This document shows positions 1-9,394 of a stretch of 64,000 nt of DNA, one piece after another (positions within the stretch are counted from its first letter, which is position 1; every line of letters starts with the position of its first letter). The notes beneath the pieces are model-generated. The model was not told the origin of the DNA, searched no databases, and worked only from the letters and a program-made list of their open reading frames with translations. The position numbers were made by a program, and so were the translations under genes. The stretch comes from Paraburkholderia youngii. GTDB taxonomy: Bacteria > Pseudomonadota > Gammaproteobacteria > Burkholderiales > Burkholderiaceae. The stretch lies in contig NZ_JAALDK010000001.1 of NCBI RefSeq assembly GCF_013366925.1, positions 248,001 through 312,000 of the forward strand, in the 5' to 3' direction.

Positions 1-679
1 TTTCATGCCGACGCTCGACAGCTTCCGCGAAGTGTTCGCGCGCAGCAACTACTTCGCGTTCGCGTGGAACTCGGTGCTGATCTCGGTCGGCGTCACGCTG
101 CTGTGCCTGATCCTCGCGGTGCCGTGCGCGTACGCGATGGCGTTCTTCCCGACGAACCGCACGCAGAAGGTATTGCTGTGGATGCTGTCGACGAAGATGA
201 TGCCGTCGGTCGGCGTGCTCGTGCCGATCTATCTGCTGTGGAAAAACAGCGGCCTGCTCGATACGGTGTCGGGTCTGATCATCGTCTACACGCTGATCAA
301 TCTGCCAATCGCGGTCTGGATGGCGTTCACGTACTTCGCCGAAATACCGCGTGACATTCTCGAAGCCGGGCGCATCGACGGCGCGGCGACATGGCAGGAG
401 ATCGTCTATCTGCTGATGCCGATGGCACTGCCCGGACTCGCGTCGACCGCGCTGCTGCTCGTGATCCTGGCGTGGAACGAGGCGTTCTGGAGCATCAACC
501 TGTCGAGCTCGAACGCCGCGCCGCTGACCGTGTTCATCGCGTCGTATTCGAGCCCTGAAGGATTGTTCTGGGCGAAGTTGTCGGCCGCTTCGTTGCTGGC
601 GGTCGCACCGATCCTGATCGTCGGCTGGCTGTCGCAGAAGCAGCTGGTGCGCGGCCTCACGTTCGGGGCGGTCAAGTGA
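1..679 (+). CDS. Polyol/sugar ABC transporter inner-membrane permease (MalG/SmoG type), 5' end cut by window edge
   Basis: Membrane permease of a binding-protein-dependent carbohydrate importer. About 225 residues are visible; the family is usually 270-290 residues and the frame stays open to base 2, so the N-terminus lies outside the window and the ATG at base 5 is probably internal. Hydrophobic helices recur through the sequence. The cytoplasmic EAA loop that contacts the ATPase is clear (EAGRIDGAATW followed by LMP). The stop overlaps the GTG start of the HAD gene by four bases, and the ATPase gene follows, so this is one operon. The neighbouring dalD and xylB suggest a polyol such as arabinitol or sorbitol as substrate; that part is inference. 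Confidence 0.9.
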   Translation, partial: FMPTLDSFREVFARSNYFAFAWNSVLISVGVTLLCLILAVPCAYAMAFFPTNRTQKVLLWMLSTKMMPSVGVLVPIYLLWKNSGLLDTVSGLIIVYTLINLPIAVWMAFTYFAEIPRDILEAGRIDGAATWQEIVYLLMPMALPGLASTALLLVILAWNEAFWSINLSSSNAAPLTVFIASYSSPEGLFWAKLSAASLLAVAPILIVGWLSQKQLVRGLTFGAVK

Positions 680-1389
680 CGGCGGACCCGACGGCGGGTC
701 CGGGCGTCGCGCGATATGCGTTGATCTGCGATTGCGACGGCGTGCTGATCGACAGCGAAGCGGTGGCCGCGCGCATGCTGGTGCGGGAACTCGAGGCGCG
801 CTGGCCCGGCGTCGACGTCGAGCCGGTCGTGCTGCCGCTGCTCGGGCTGCGCATCGAGCGCGTGCTGCAGGACACCGCGACGCAGCTCGGCCAGCAGCTC
901 GGCGCCGACGATATCGACGCGATCCGCCGCGCGGTCGAAGCGGCGGCGATCGATGCGCCCGCGGTAGACGGCATCGAGATGGCGCTGACCCAGGTGCCGC
1001 TCGTCAAAGGCTGCGCGAGCAATAGCTTCCGGCCGTACGTCGAGACGGTGCTGGCGCGCACGGGCCTGAAGCGGTTCTTCGGCGAGCGGTTGTTCTGCGC
1101 CGACGCGGTGCCGAATCCGAAGCCCGCGCCGGACGTGTATCTGGCGGCGGCGCAAGGCTTCGGGCTTGCGCCTGCCGCGTGCCTCGTCGTCGAGGACAGC
1201 GTGACGGGTGTCACGGCGGCGGCCACGGCGGGCATGGCGGTGCTGGGGTTTATCGGCGGCGGTCATGCGAGCGATGCGCAGATCGAGCGTCTGCACGCGG
1301 CGGGCGCGCGTCATGTATTCGACGATATGCGGCAGTTGCCCGACCTCGTCGCGCAATGGTCGCTGTCCGTGACGGCCGCGGCACCATGA
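676..1389 (+). CDS. HAD superfamily (subfamily IA) hydrolase
   Basis: Predicted cytoplasmic phosphatase of 237 residues, the usual length for beta-phosphoglucomutase-like HAD proteins. Motif I is DCDGVLIDSE near residue 16, the nucleophile Asp being in DCDG. A Ser after KGCASNS gives motif II, Lys in NPKPAPD motif III, and VVEDSVTG the acidic motif IV. The GTG start overlaps the permease stop (GTGA), which implies translational coupling. An 86-nt gap separates it from the ATPase gene. Its place inside a polyol transporter operon suggests it dephosphorylates a pathway intermediate or side product. The substrate cannot be told from sequence. Confidence 0.88.
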   Translation: MTADPTAGPGVARYALICDCDGVLIDSEAVAARMLVRELEARWPGVDVEPVVLPLLGLRIERVLQDTATQLGQQLGADDIDAIRRAVEAAAIDAPAVDGIEMALTQVPLVKGCASNSFRPYVETVLARTGLKRFFGERLFCADAVPNPKPAPDVYLAAAQGFGLAPAACLVVEDSVTGVTAAATAGMAVLGFIGGGHASDAQIERLHAAGARHVFDDMRQLPDLVAQWSLSVTAAAP

Positions 1390-1475
1390 GCGCGCGAACC
1401 TATGCGACACGACACGGCATCAGGTAGCAGCACGAAGTAACGAGCAGCATCGACAGCATTACACGGAGACACATC

Positions 1476-2585
<1,110 letters not shown>

Positions 2586-2610
2586 TCGGGCGATGACGCA
2601 TTGCGGAAAC

Positions 2611-2635
2611 AGACGGCGCACTCAAGGCGCTGTCT
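2611..2635 (+). terminator. Putative terminator after the polyol ABC operon
   Basis: A 9-bp stem with one G-U pair (AGACGGCGC / GCGCTGTCT) and a 7-base loop, followed by a short T-rich stretch, 25 bases after the ATPase stop. The T-run is weak. Confidence 0.45.
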
Positions 2636-2691
2636 TTCGAGGATGTTGGGCGCTTTGGGTTTCCGATGTGAAATAAAAGCAGGGAAAACCT

Positions 2692-2713
2692 CCGGACGGC
2701 GGGAGCCGTCCGG
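2692..2713 (-). terminator. Hairpin downstream of immunity gene
   Basis: Perfect 9-bp stem CCGGACGGC / GCCGTCCGG with a GGGA loop. Read on the minus strand it is followed by a short T-run (GGTTTTCC). It lies just past the stop of the minus-strand CdiI gene, so it may end that transcript. Confidence 0.5.
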
Positions 2714-2729
2714 TTCGGGGAAAGCGACG

Positions 2730-3017
2730 CTATTCGCTCATGAGACCCTTAAGCTCATTAAGAAAAGACTCGGTGGTATGTCCCCACAGCGTCGGATCAA
2801 CGCCCGCTCCATAGCTTCTTTCAAACGCACAATCCAGATCGGCCGAGTGCTCATCCATGAACGAATTGATTTCATGAATCAAATTCGAATAAGTGTGGGG
2901 GCTGTCCTTTTTGTAACAAGCCAAGATTTCGGCAATGGTTTCGCCAAAAAGGTCAAAGTCCTGACCAAAATATACGTGAAATATGCGGTGCATCGCGGGG
3001 TAGCGTTCGGGCGACAT
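2730..3017 (-). CDS. CdiI-family contact-dependent inhibition immunity protein
   Basis: Small acidic cytoplasmic protein of 95 residues that should bind and neutralise a cognate toxin. It matches the CdiI immunity family as I know it: an N-terminal YFxxDFDLFG segment and a C-terminal block DPTLWGHTTESFL that recurs in the proteins at 17543-17827 and 17858-18143. The start at 3017 is preferred over the upstream ATG at 3068 because GAAGGG sits 7 bases before it and because it begins 10 bases after the ancestral stop of the toxin gene. Toxin then immunity is the expected order. GC content is visibly lower than in the flanking polyol genes. Pairing with this toxin is inferred from position. Confidence 0.78.
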   Translation of the reverse strand: MSPERYPAMHRIFHVYFGQDFDLFGETIAEILACYKKDSPHTYSNLIHEINSFMDEHSADLDCAFERSYGAGVDPTLWGHTTESFLNELKGLMSE

Positions 3018-3027
3018 CGTTTTCCCT

Positions 3028-3860
3028 TCAGTCAATATAAGCGGTAAGCACGTAATATGGCATGCCATTATAGGGTTCGTACCTTAGAAAGACTGTCACT
3101 CTATTCATTTTCGTCAGCTTTCCTGTTCCCTCGATATCCCATATCCAACGTCGCCTGCGACGTGCTTAATCAGTGTAAGAGTAATATCTCGCGTCGGATT
3201 CTGCGCCCACGCGCGGAGTCTAATTGCGTTTGAAGACATAACTTCCGATATAGCCAATTCCGCAGTTCCGCGGTTTGTGAACGATGACACGACTTTCCGC
3301 TGCGGCTCATTTACCAGTCTTTCCCGCAACTGCGCTTCAGTCCTTCCGACATGTTTCAAAAGCGTATGTCCACCGATCCTGCTGCCCTCCTTCGCTTCAT
3401 GCATGTCCAGGTTGATCCGGCCTACTGCTATGCGGGCGGCGCGCGCCGCCCTGATCAAGCCAGAGAAGCCGAATGGCACGGCGATATCGAGGGACAGGCC
3501 GATGTTGTTCGCCATGTCGGGGCTCGCTTGCATCGCTTCAGCGAGTTTAGTCGTGCCCCGCTGGGTCAGCGTGGCCGTGTCCTGACCCGTCCAGACCTGC
3601 CGCAGCCCAGCCGCCGCTGAGTCGGAGCCATGTATCCCGAATACGACACAGCCGGCTTTGCTCGCCATCGTCGGATCTGGCAAAGCGCACAGCACACCCG
3701 CGCCGACCATTTCCAGCACGCCGCCGACGACCTGTAACCCGCCCCAAAGCCGGTTGGAAAGCATCTCCGTCTGACTGATCGACTGGCGAGACAGCACGGC
3801 CGCGACTTGCGGAGCACTCAGTACAACCTTCACTCCTTCGGCGTTATCGGCACCGGGCAT
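3028..3860 (-). pseudogene. RNase A-like CDI toxin gene, frameshifted near its 3' end
   Basis: The open part (3860-3114) encodes 248 residues: an N-terminal hydrophobic, glycine-rich segment (about 35-135) like the entry regions before polymorphic-toxin tips, then an RNase A-like domain starting GGHTLLKHVG. His170 and Arg181 have the 11-residue spacing I recall for the catalytic pair of the Yersinia kristensenii CdiA toxin. The frame then runs out at EQES. Past this, in another frame, the sequence encodes GTGKLTKMNRVTVFLRYEP and ends YYVLTAYID, the missing last strands with the catalytic Thr and Tyr. One extra base in the CCC run at 3128-3130 would restore a single 277-codon frame ending at 3028. 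An AGAGGG site precedes the ATG. No CdiA body or CdiB is present. Confidence 0.78.
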
Positions 3861-4002
3861 ATTGAAACCCTCTGATGTTTTTGTGGGGCTCCAATGCTGA
3901 CTTGCTGACCGCCTCTCAAGATTGGGACAACTCCGAATTTTCCGTAGGTCGGATGCGCGGTGCCTGTTTTGCGTGAAGCGGGAATAGCCAAAGCATTACG
4001 CT
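3676..4002. repeat. Diverged direct repeat, copy 1 (partner 18269-18602)
   Basis: This stretch covers the first 60 codons of the toxin gene and about 140 bases upstream. It aligns with 18269-18602 in the same orientation, by eye at roughly 90 percent identity, best around the start codon. Similarity fades after CATTACGCT. It marks duplication of a toxin module rather than a mobile-element end; I see no terminal inverted repeats or target duplication. Confidence 0.75.
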
Positions 4003-4210
4003 CGTTGCGACTGTTTCGTCGTAACGGAGCTACAGATAGTGCGAGCGCGGTGCCGTCTGACTGTCGGTCAGCGACAGCAGCTTTGGCGGCCCGGTATTGG
4101 CCGCCGAACAGCGCCTTCTCTCCGAATCATCCCTCGCCCATAGACGGACCGTGAATCCACCGGTTATCTTTCTCACCGCTTATTTGGATGTTTAATTGAG
4201 GCAAGTGAAA
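3861..4210. other. Intergenic region between toxin gene and orphan gene
   Basis: 350 bases without a convincing gene. The first 140 bases belong to the duplicated segment and should hold the minus-strand promoter of the toxin gene. In the sister copy an in-frame TAA lies five codons before the ATG, which supports the chosen toxin start. The rest should contain the promoter of the plus-strand gene at 4211; I cannot pick out a strong -35/-10 pair. Confidence 0.5.
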
Positions 4211-4621
4211 ATGAGTTTAATCACCGATATCCTCGCGGCGAGAGGCCCAACGATGGTCAGAATTTCCGATGTACTGGACTATTCAGATGACCTGTCCTTG
4301 GCGCTGTCCAAATTCGGCCTGACGCCCGACGAGAAGATGCTTATGCCCCAGGATAGAGCCGGGGCCATTGCTATTCTTACGAATCTGCTATGGAAAGAAC
4401 AGGCTTATGATTGTGAGCGCATGAACAGGGGTAAAGCGGAAGAGCTTGCTGAAAGAATAATTTCTGAAAATGAATTAAAAGACAGTAGGTATTTTTCAAA
4501 CAAGGAATCGCCATTGTCGAATTCATGGAATGGTCTTACGGACTCGACATTTGACTCGGGTATTATTATAAGTAGTGGAGATGGTCAATATTTCTGTATC
4601 TGGTTTGAAGATGAAGATTGA
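4211..4621 (+). CDS. Hypothetical protein, candidate orphan immunity protein
   Basis: A 136-residue soluble acidic protein that I do not recognise. The ATG at 4211 has GAGG 11 bases upstream and is preferred over the in-frame TTG at 4196. The C-terminus ends in beta-like and acidic residues (SSGDGQYFCIWFEDED), a feature seen in many small immunity proteins. Base composition is markedly AT-richer than the surrounding catabolic genes. It lies 21 bases before a CdiI-like gene on the same strand and next to a toxin module on the other. Immunity to a lost or foreign toxin is a guess from context only. Confidence 0.6.
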   Translation: MSLITDILAARGPTMVRISDVLDYSDDLSLALSKFGLTPDEKMLMPQDRAGAIAILTNLLWKEQAYDCERMNRGKAEELAERIISENELKDSRYFSNKESPLSNSWNGLTDSTFDSGIIISSGDGQYFCIWFEDED

Positions 4622-4642
4622 TTCGACGCCTTCAGATAAATC

Positions 4643-4897
4643 ATGGAAAACCAGTCAACTTATCAAGATTACGAACTTTCAGGAGACGCAATCGCTGAGG
4701 TCGTTGAATGCTACAAACAGGGAACGCCTGTGGACGCGCATGAAAGGATGTTGTCTGAGATGGGGCGATTCAAGCGCGAGCACCCTGACCCGGACAGGGC
4801 ATTTGAGGAGACTTACGGGCAGGACTTTTCGCCAGACCTGTGGGGGCGCACGGCCGCCTCATTTTTTGAGGAGTTGACGAGGCTCCTGAGCGAGTAA
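4643..4897 (+). CDS. Orphan CdiI-family immunity protein with shortened N-terminus
   Basis: An 84-residue acidic protein. YELSGDAIAEVVECYKQG aligns with FDLFGETIAEILACYKK of the immunity protein at 2730-3017, and the end (SPDLWGRTAASFFEELTRLL) matches its C-terminal block. It lacks about 15 N-terminal residues relative to the paralogs and has no clear ribosome site, so it may be trimmed or use another start. It is on the opposite strand to the toxin gene, follows the unrecognised gene at 4211 by 21 bases, and has no toxin of its own nearby, so it looks like a stray immunity gene. Confidence 0.68.
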   Translation: MENQSTYQDYELSGDAIAEVVECYKQGTPVDAHERMLSEMGRFKREHPDPDRAFEETYGQDFSPDLWGRTAASFFEELTRLLSE

Positions 4898-4963
4898 GCT
4901 TCCAACCGCGCCATCTTGCGGCGCGTCTACACCGATCGCCCGCCTTCTTCTGCGGGCGTTTTT

Positions 4964-5911
4964 TCACGCCTCCAACGCCGCCCGCGCACACAACTCATCC
5001 GTCACGAGCCCCGACAACCACCCACCCTTGAGCACCGCGATCAACGCCTCACGCTTGCGCTGGCCGCCCGCAAACCCGATGGTGGGCCGGCGTGGCGGCG
5101 CGTCGAGCGCGATGCTCGTCACGCGCCGGCCGGTCGGCGATTCGACGTGCGCGCCGGCCGCATCGATCGGCAGGCCCAGCATTTCGGCGACCGCGCCGTT
5201 GTGCATCAGCTCCTTCACCTCGCCTTCCGTGATGAAGCCGTCTTCGTGCAATGGACAGGTCATGCCGATGTTGCCGATGCCGACGAACGCCACGTCGGCC
5301 TGCGCGGACAGCGACTCGACGATCCGATAAAGACGGTGATTGCACCACTGCGCGCGCTCGGCCTCGCTGTCGGCGAGTAGCGGCGCGGGCAGCAGAAAAT
5401 GCTTGCCACCGGTCTTTTCAGAAATGTGCAGCGCGACGTCGTAGCGGTTCGAGGAGCCGTCCTGCGCGATCGCCCCGACCATTGATACCAACCGGTGCTG
5501 CGGACGGTCCAGCTGCGCGATCTGATCGACCGCGGCCTTCAGCGTGCGGCCACTGCTGACTGCGACCACCATCGGCTTTTCCGCTGTCAGATAACGCTCC
5601 ATCACCTGCGCGCCGGCCACCGCGAGCTTGCGGTCGAGTTCCTCGGGGGTATCGCCATCGATCGGCACGACCTCGCACATGCTGAGGCCGTAGCGCTTCG
5701 ACAGCTGATCGGCGAGCGACAGACAATCGGCGAGCTTGTGATCGACCCGCACGCGGATCAGGTTCTTTTCGACCGCGAATGCGACGAGCCGCTGCGCGAC
5801 CGGCCGCGACACCTGCAGCTTCTCGGCGATTTCGTTCTGGGTGTTGCCCGCGACGTAGTAAAGCCACGCGGCGCGCGTGGCGAGATCGAGTTTTTCTGTG
5901 GACCTGGGCAC
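4964..5911 (-). CDS. SorC-family sugar-binding transcriptional regulator
   Basis: DNA-binding repressor/activator of 315 residues, the usual SorC length. The N-terminal helix-turn-helix is in NTQNEIAEKLQVSRPVAQRL. The remaining 250 residues form the sugar-phosphate-binding domain, with VAVSSGRTLKAAV and FVGIGNIG. The open frame extends far upstream, but homology begins here at a GTG, 77 bases after xylB, so 5911 is chosen; there is no strong ribosome site. It is the last gene of dalD-xylB-sorC and probably senses a pentulose or polyol phosphate to control this operon and the opposing transporter operon. Confidence 0.9.
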   Translation of the reverse strand: MPRSTEKLDLATRAAWLYYVAGNTQNEIAEKLQVSRPVAQRLVAFAVEKNLIRVRVDHKLADCLSLADQLSKRYGLSMCEVVPIDGDTPEELDRKLAVAGAQVMERYLTAEKPMVVAVSSGRTLKAAVDQIAQLDRPQHRLVSMVGAIAQDGSSNRYDVALHISEKTGGKHFLLPAPLLADSEAERAQWCNHRLYRIVESLSAQADVAFVGIGNIGMTCPLHEDGFITEGEVKELMHNGAVAEMLGLPIDAAGAHVESPTGRRVTSIALDAPPRRPTIGFAGGQRKREALIAVLKGGWLSGLVTDELCARAALEA

Positions 5912-5988
5912 GATGAGATTTCGCTTGAAGTGTGCCGATGATAGCGGCCGGCGGCGCGTCTGTCGCGCAGGCCGGCCGCGGATGACGC

Positions 5989-7470
5989 TCAGGCGAGCGG
6001 GGCGCGGGCGGGATCGAACAGCGGCCGTACGTGGCGATACAGCGCGCGATACGCTTCGAGGCGCGTGCGCAATTCCGCGTGGCGGCGCGGATTCGGCGTG
6101 AACTCCTTTTCGACGGGCGGCTTGGTCAGCACGGTGGCCGGCTCGCCACCTGCCGCGAGCCAGCCGAGACGCGCCGCGCCGAGTGCCGCGCCGGTTTCGC
6201 CGCCGCCATGCTTGACGGTCACGGTGTCGAGCGCATCGGCGAGCAACTGGGCCCAGTAATCGCTGCGTGCGCCGCCGCCGAGCAGCGACAGTACCTTCGC
6301 TTCGGTGCCGGCCGCGCGCAGCGCGTCGAGGCCGTCGGTCAGCGCGAGCGTCACGCCTTCGAGCACCGCATAGCCGAGCAGCGCGCGGTCGGTAGCGTGA
6401 GTCATGCCGAAGAACACGCCTTGCGCGTAGGGGTCGTTGTGCGGCGTGCGCTCGCCCGACAGATACGGCAAGAAGAGCGGCGCGGTGGTCAACGCCTCGG
6501 CGGGCAGCGCCTCGATTTCGGCGAGCAGCGTCGGCTCGTCGGTCGACGTGAGCTTGCAGACCCAGCGCAAACAGCTCGCCGCCGACAGCACCACGCTCAT
6601 CTGATGCCAACGGTCCGGGATCGCATGACAGAACGCGTGCACGGCGGAGGCCGGGTTCGGCCGGAAGCTGTCGCCGACCACGCACAGCACGCCCGATGTA
6701 CCCAGCGACACGAAGCCGTCGCCCGGTTGCGTCGCGCCGATGCCGATCGCGCTGGTCGCATTGTCGCCGCCGCCGGCCGCGACGATCACGTCATCGCGCA
6801 GGCCGAATTCGCGCGAGAGTTCCGGCAACAGCGTGCCGGCCGGCGCGCTGCCTTCGCGCAGCGCCGGCATCTGGGCGCGCGTCATGTTGCAGGCCGCGAG
6901 CAGCGAATCCGACCAATCGCGTTTCGCGACGTCGAGCCACAGCGTACCGGCCGCGTCCGACGGATCGGACACCTTGCCGCCCGTCAGTTGCAGGCGCAGA
7001 TAGTCTTTGGGCAGCAGCACGCAGGCGGTTTTCGCGAAGATCTCCGGCTCGTGACGCGCGACCCAGAGCAGCTTCGGCGCGGTGAAACCGGGCATCGCCA
7101 GATTGCCGGCGACGCTGTGCAGGTCCGGCGCACGCTCGGTCAGCTCCGCGCATTCCTTGTCGCTGCGCATGTCGTTCCACAGGATCGCGGGCCGCAGCAC
7201 GCGATTCTCCGCATCGAGCAGCACCGCGCCGTGCATCTGCCCCGACAGGCCGATGCCGCGAATCTGCGCGAACTCGTCGGGATGACGCTCGCGCAACGCG
7301 GCGAGCGCGCTGCGCGTGCCCGCCCACCAGTCTTCGGGATTCTGCTCGGCCCAGCGCTGGTGTGGGCGCGAAACGGTGAACGGCGAGCCTGCGGTGCCGA
7401 TCACGCGGCCATCGGAGGCGAGCAGCAGAACTTTCACTTCGGACGTGCCGAGGTCGATGCCTAGGTACAT
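5989..7470 (-). CDS. xylB: Xylulokinase
   Basis: Cytoplasmic FGGY kinase of 493 residues, full length, phosphorylating D-xylulose to D-xylulose 5-phosphate. The N-terminal phosphate loop is GIDLGTSEVKVLLL. The substrate motif GLSGQMHGAVLLD and the acceptor segment with ILWNDMRSDKE are characteristic of XylB. The C-terminal ATP-binding part has FLPYLSGERTPHNDP and LLGGGARSDYWAQLLAD. It lies 81 bases after dalD and before the SorC regulator, which completes an arabinitol-to-pentose-phosphate route. Confidence 0.95.
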   Translation of the reverse strand: MYLGIDLGTSEVKVLLLASDGRVIGTAGSPFTVSRPHQRWAEQNPEDWWAGTRSALAALRERHPDEFAQIRGIGLSGQMHGAVLLDAENRVLRPAILWNDMRSDKECAELTERAPDLHSVAGNLAMPGFTAPKLLWVARHEPEIFAKTACVLLPKDYLRLQLTGGKVSDPSDAAGTLWLDVAKRDWSDSLLAACNMTRAQMPALREGSAPAGTLLPELSREFGLRDDVIVAAGGGDNATSAIGIGATQPGDGFVSLGTSGVLCVVGDSFRPNPASAVHAFCHAIPDRWHQMSVVLSAASCLRWVCKLTSTDEPTLLAEIEALPAEALTTAPLFLPYLSGERTPHNDPYAQGVFFGMTHATDRALLGYAVLEGVTLALTDGLDALRAAGTEAKVLSLLGGGARSDYWAQLLADALDTVTVKHGGGETGAALGAARLGWLAAGGEPATVLTKPPVEKEFTPNPRRHAELRTRLEAYRALYRHVRPLFDPARAPLA

Positions 7471-7551
7471 GGGAGCGAAACCTTCGTCGTTGGAGATGCG
7501 CTACTTTATCCGCACATCGCGCGCGCTGTCATGCGCATTAAGCCTGGCTCG

Positions 7552-8964
7552 TCAAGCCGCGCCGCGTTTCGCGAGCCAAGCGTCGACACGCGCGAGCGCG
7601 CCCGCGAGCGCCGCTTCGAGCTCGGGCGTCTGCGCCATGCCGCCCCACAGCAGCCGGTCGGCCGCGAATGCGCGCAGCGGATCGGGCGCCGTGAACAAGC
7701 CGTGGGCGACGCGCTCGTCCATCACGCCGTCCTGATACGCGTAGGGCAGCTTGCCCGTGTGCCAGCGCTCCAGAAAGCGGAAGAACAACGCGGGCAGCAT
7801 CGCGGTCGCCGCCGGCGTAACGCCGCGCTCGAAGCATTCGGCGAGTGTCGGCGCGATGAAGCCGGGCAGCTTCGAGAAGCCATCCGCGGCGACGCGCTGG
7901 TTCGTGTCGAGAATATGCGGATTGCTGAAGCGCTCGAGCACGACGTCGCGATAGCGTTCGAGATCGAGCGGGCTCGGTGTCAGACACGGGATCACGTCCT
8001 CGGTCACGTAGTCGTATGCGAACTGGCGGATGTCGGCGTCGAGCGTGCCTTCGTGGATGTAGTTCAGGCCGACCAGCGTGCCCGCCCACGCGATGCAGCT
8101 ATGCGTCGCGTTGAGGATGCGGATCTTCGCTTCCTCGTACGGCAGCACCGAATCGACGAGTTCCGCGCCGACCTTCTCCCAGGCCGGCCGTCCCGCGATG
8201 AAGCGATCTTCGATCACCCACTGGATGAACGCTTCGCCCATCACCGGGCTCGCGTCGTCGACGCCGGTCGCGGCCTTCACGCGCTCGCGCACGTCGGGCG
8301 TCGGACGCGGCGTGATGCGATCGACCATCGAGCACGGGCATGACGTATTGTCGTCGAACCATTGCGCGAGTTCGTTCGCGCCGCGTCGTTCGAGAAACTC
8401 GCTCATCCCCGCATGAAAGCGCTCGCCGTTGCTGCGCAGGTTGTCGCAGGTCTGCAGCGTGACGGGTCCCGCGCCGCGCTTCACGCGCGCGTCGAGAATC
8501 GCCGCGAGCGCGCCGTAGATCGTCGTGTGACCGCCGGCGAGGTCGGCGGCGAGATCCGGATTCGCGGTGTCGAGCCGGTCGTGTTCATCGAGGTAATAGC
8601 CGCCTTCGGTCACGGTGAACGCGATGATCTTGCAGGCCGGATCGGCACCCGCTTCGATCAACCCGTCGAGGCTTTCGCTCCACGGCAGCACGCGCTCGAT
8701 CGAGCGGATCGTCTCGTAGGCGCGCTGGCCTTGCGGCGTGACCGTTTCGAGCGTGTAGACGCCGTTCTGCGCAGCGAGCGCTTCGAGCACCGGGTTCATG
8801 TCGCCGCGAATATTGCCGACGGTCAGCGACCAGTGCGGCTCGCTGGCCGCGCTCGCTTCGTTCAGCCGATGCAGATACCACGCCTGATGCGCGCGATGAA
8901 ACGAACCCGCGCCGATGTGCAGGATCACGTGTGCGGCCGCGCCGCTGCCTTGCCCGCTGTTCAT
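7552..8964 (-). CDS. dalD: D-arabinitol 4-dehydrogenase (polyol long-chain dehydrogenase)
   Basis: NAD-dependent oxidation of D-arabinitol to D-xylulose. The protein has 470 residues, the family length. Residues 12-35 ([19 protein letters not shown]) hold the Rossmann start of the mannitol-dehydrogenase family, and the match to Klebsiella DalD as I remember it continues through [23 protein letters not shown] and the catalytic-Lys region [23 protein letters not shown] precedes the ATG by 7 bases. It is first in dalD-xylB-sorC. A mannitol or sorbitol dehydrogenase role is the main alternative. Two palindromes lie upstream (9020-9032, 9070-9085). Confidence 0.88.
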   Translation of the reverse strand: MNSGQGSGAAAHVILHIGAGSFHRAHQAWYLHRLNEASAASEPHWSLTVGNIRGDMNPVLEALAAQNGVYTLETVTPQGQRAYETIRSIERVLPWSESLDGLIEAGADPACKIIAFTVTEGGYYLDEHDRLDTANPDLAADLAGGHTTIYGALAAILDARVKRGAGPVTLQTCDNLRSNGERFHAGMSEFLERRGANELAQWFDDNTSCPCSMVDRITPRPTPDVRERVKAATGVDDASPVMGEAFIQWVIEDRFIAGRPAWEKVGAELVDSVLPYEEAKIRILNATHSCIAWAGTLVGLNYIHEGTLDADIRQFAYDYVTEDVIPCLTPSPLDLERYRDVVLERFSNPHILDTNQRVAADGFSKLPGFIAPTLAECFERGVTPAATAMLPALFFRFLERWHTGKLPYAYQDGVMDERVAHGLFTAPDPLRAFAADRLLWGGMAQTPELEAALAGALARVDAWLAKRGAA

Positions 8965-9019
8965 GTCGTGTCTCCGATGTCGGCCAGAGTTGGCGCTTCA
9001 GCGCTTACTCTGGTCCCAT

Positions 9020-9032
9020 GCAACGTAGTTGC
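9020..9032. promoter_or_regulatory. Short palindrome upstream of dalD
   Basis: GCAAC-GTA-GTTGC, a perfect 5-3-5 inverted repeat 56 bases upstream of the dalD start. It could be an operator or promoter-proximal regulator site; no regulator can be assigned. Confidence 0.4.
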
Positions 9033-9069
9033 AATGTCCACCGCGCTCGTGGCGCGGGTTTTGTGCGTG

Positions 9070-9085
9070 CAGAGCATTTGCTCTG
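9070..9085. promoter_or_regulatory. Candidate operator for dalD-xylB-sorC
   Basis: CAGAGCATTTGCTCTG is a perfect 7-2-7 palindrome about 106 bases upstream of dalD. SorC-type regulators bind inverted repeats of this kind, so the SorC protein of the operon is the natural candidate; this is inferred. Confidence 0.5.
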
Positions 9086-9394
9086 TATGTGAGCGAATGA
9101 TCGTACCCGGCGAAACGAAAGTCAAGGCAACGGGGCGGGGTTTTGATGGCGCAGCGCGGCATGCTGGATGCGCGGGCGGCAGCGAGCAGTGTCCGAGGCG
9201 GGAACACGCGCTGCGCTCCTCATATTGCATTGCATCAAATTTGACCTCGCGCGCGTCCGGATAAACCCCGGTGCAAAAAAGTATCGGTCCGCGGTTTCTT
9301 TTTAAGTGGTCGCCAACGCGTTTGGCGGTTACTTTTTGCTTTACAAGATCAAGATCGGCGGCGCCTCACCCGTGCCGCTCCATGGAGGCAGACA

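Larger units (their letters stand above)
8965..9394. other. Divergent control region between dalD and the AraC-type regulator
   Basis: 430 bases with no gene, between two outward-facing operons. It holds the two palindromes listed separately and should contain promoters for both directions. I see no tRNA or repeat in it. Confidence 0.6.

Noticed and set aside
406..1410. 334-codon minus-strand frame opposite the permease and HAD genes
   Set aside because: Shadow; low-complexity Arg-rich translation and no ribosome site.
3960..4154. 64-codon plus-strand frame in the gap beside the toxin gene
   Set aside because: Partly in the duplicated non-coding segment; the sister copy does not keep the frame and there is no ribosome site.
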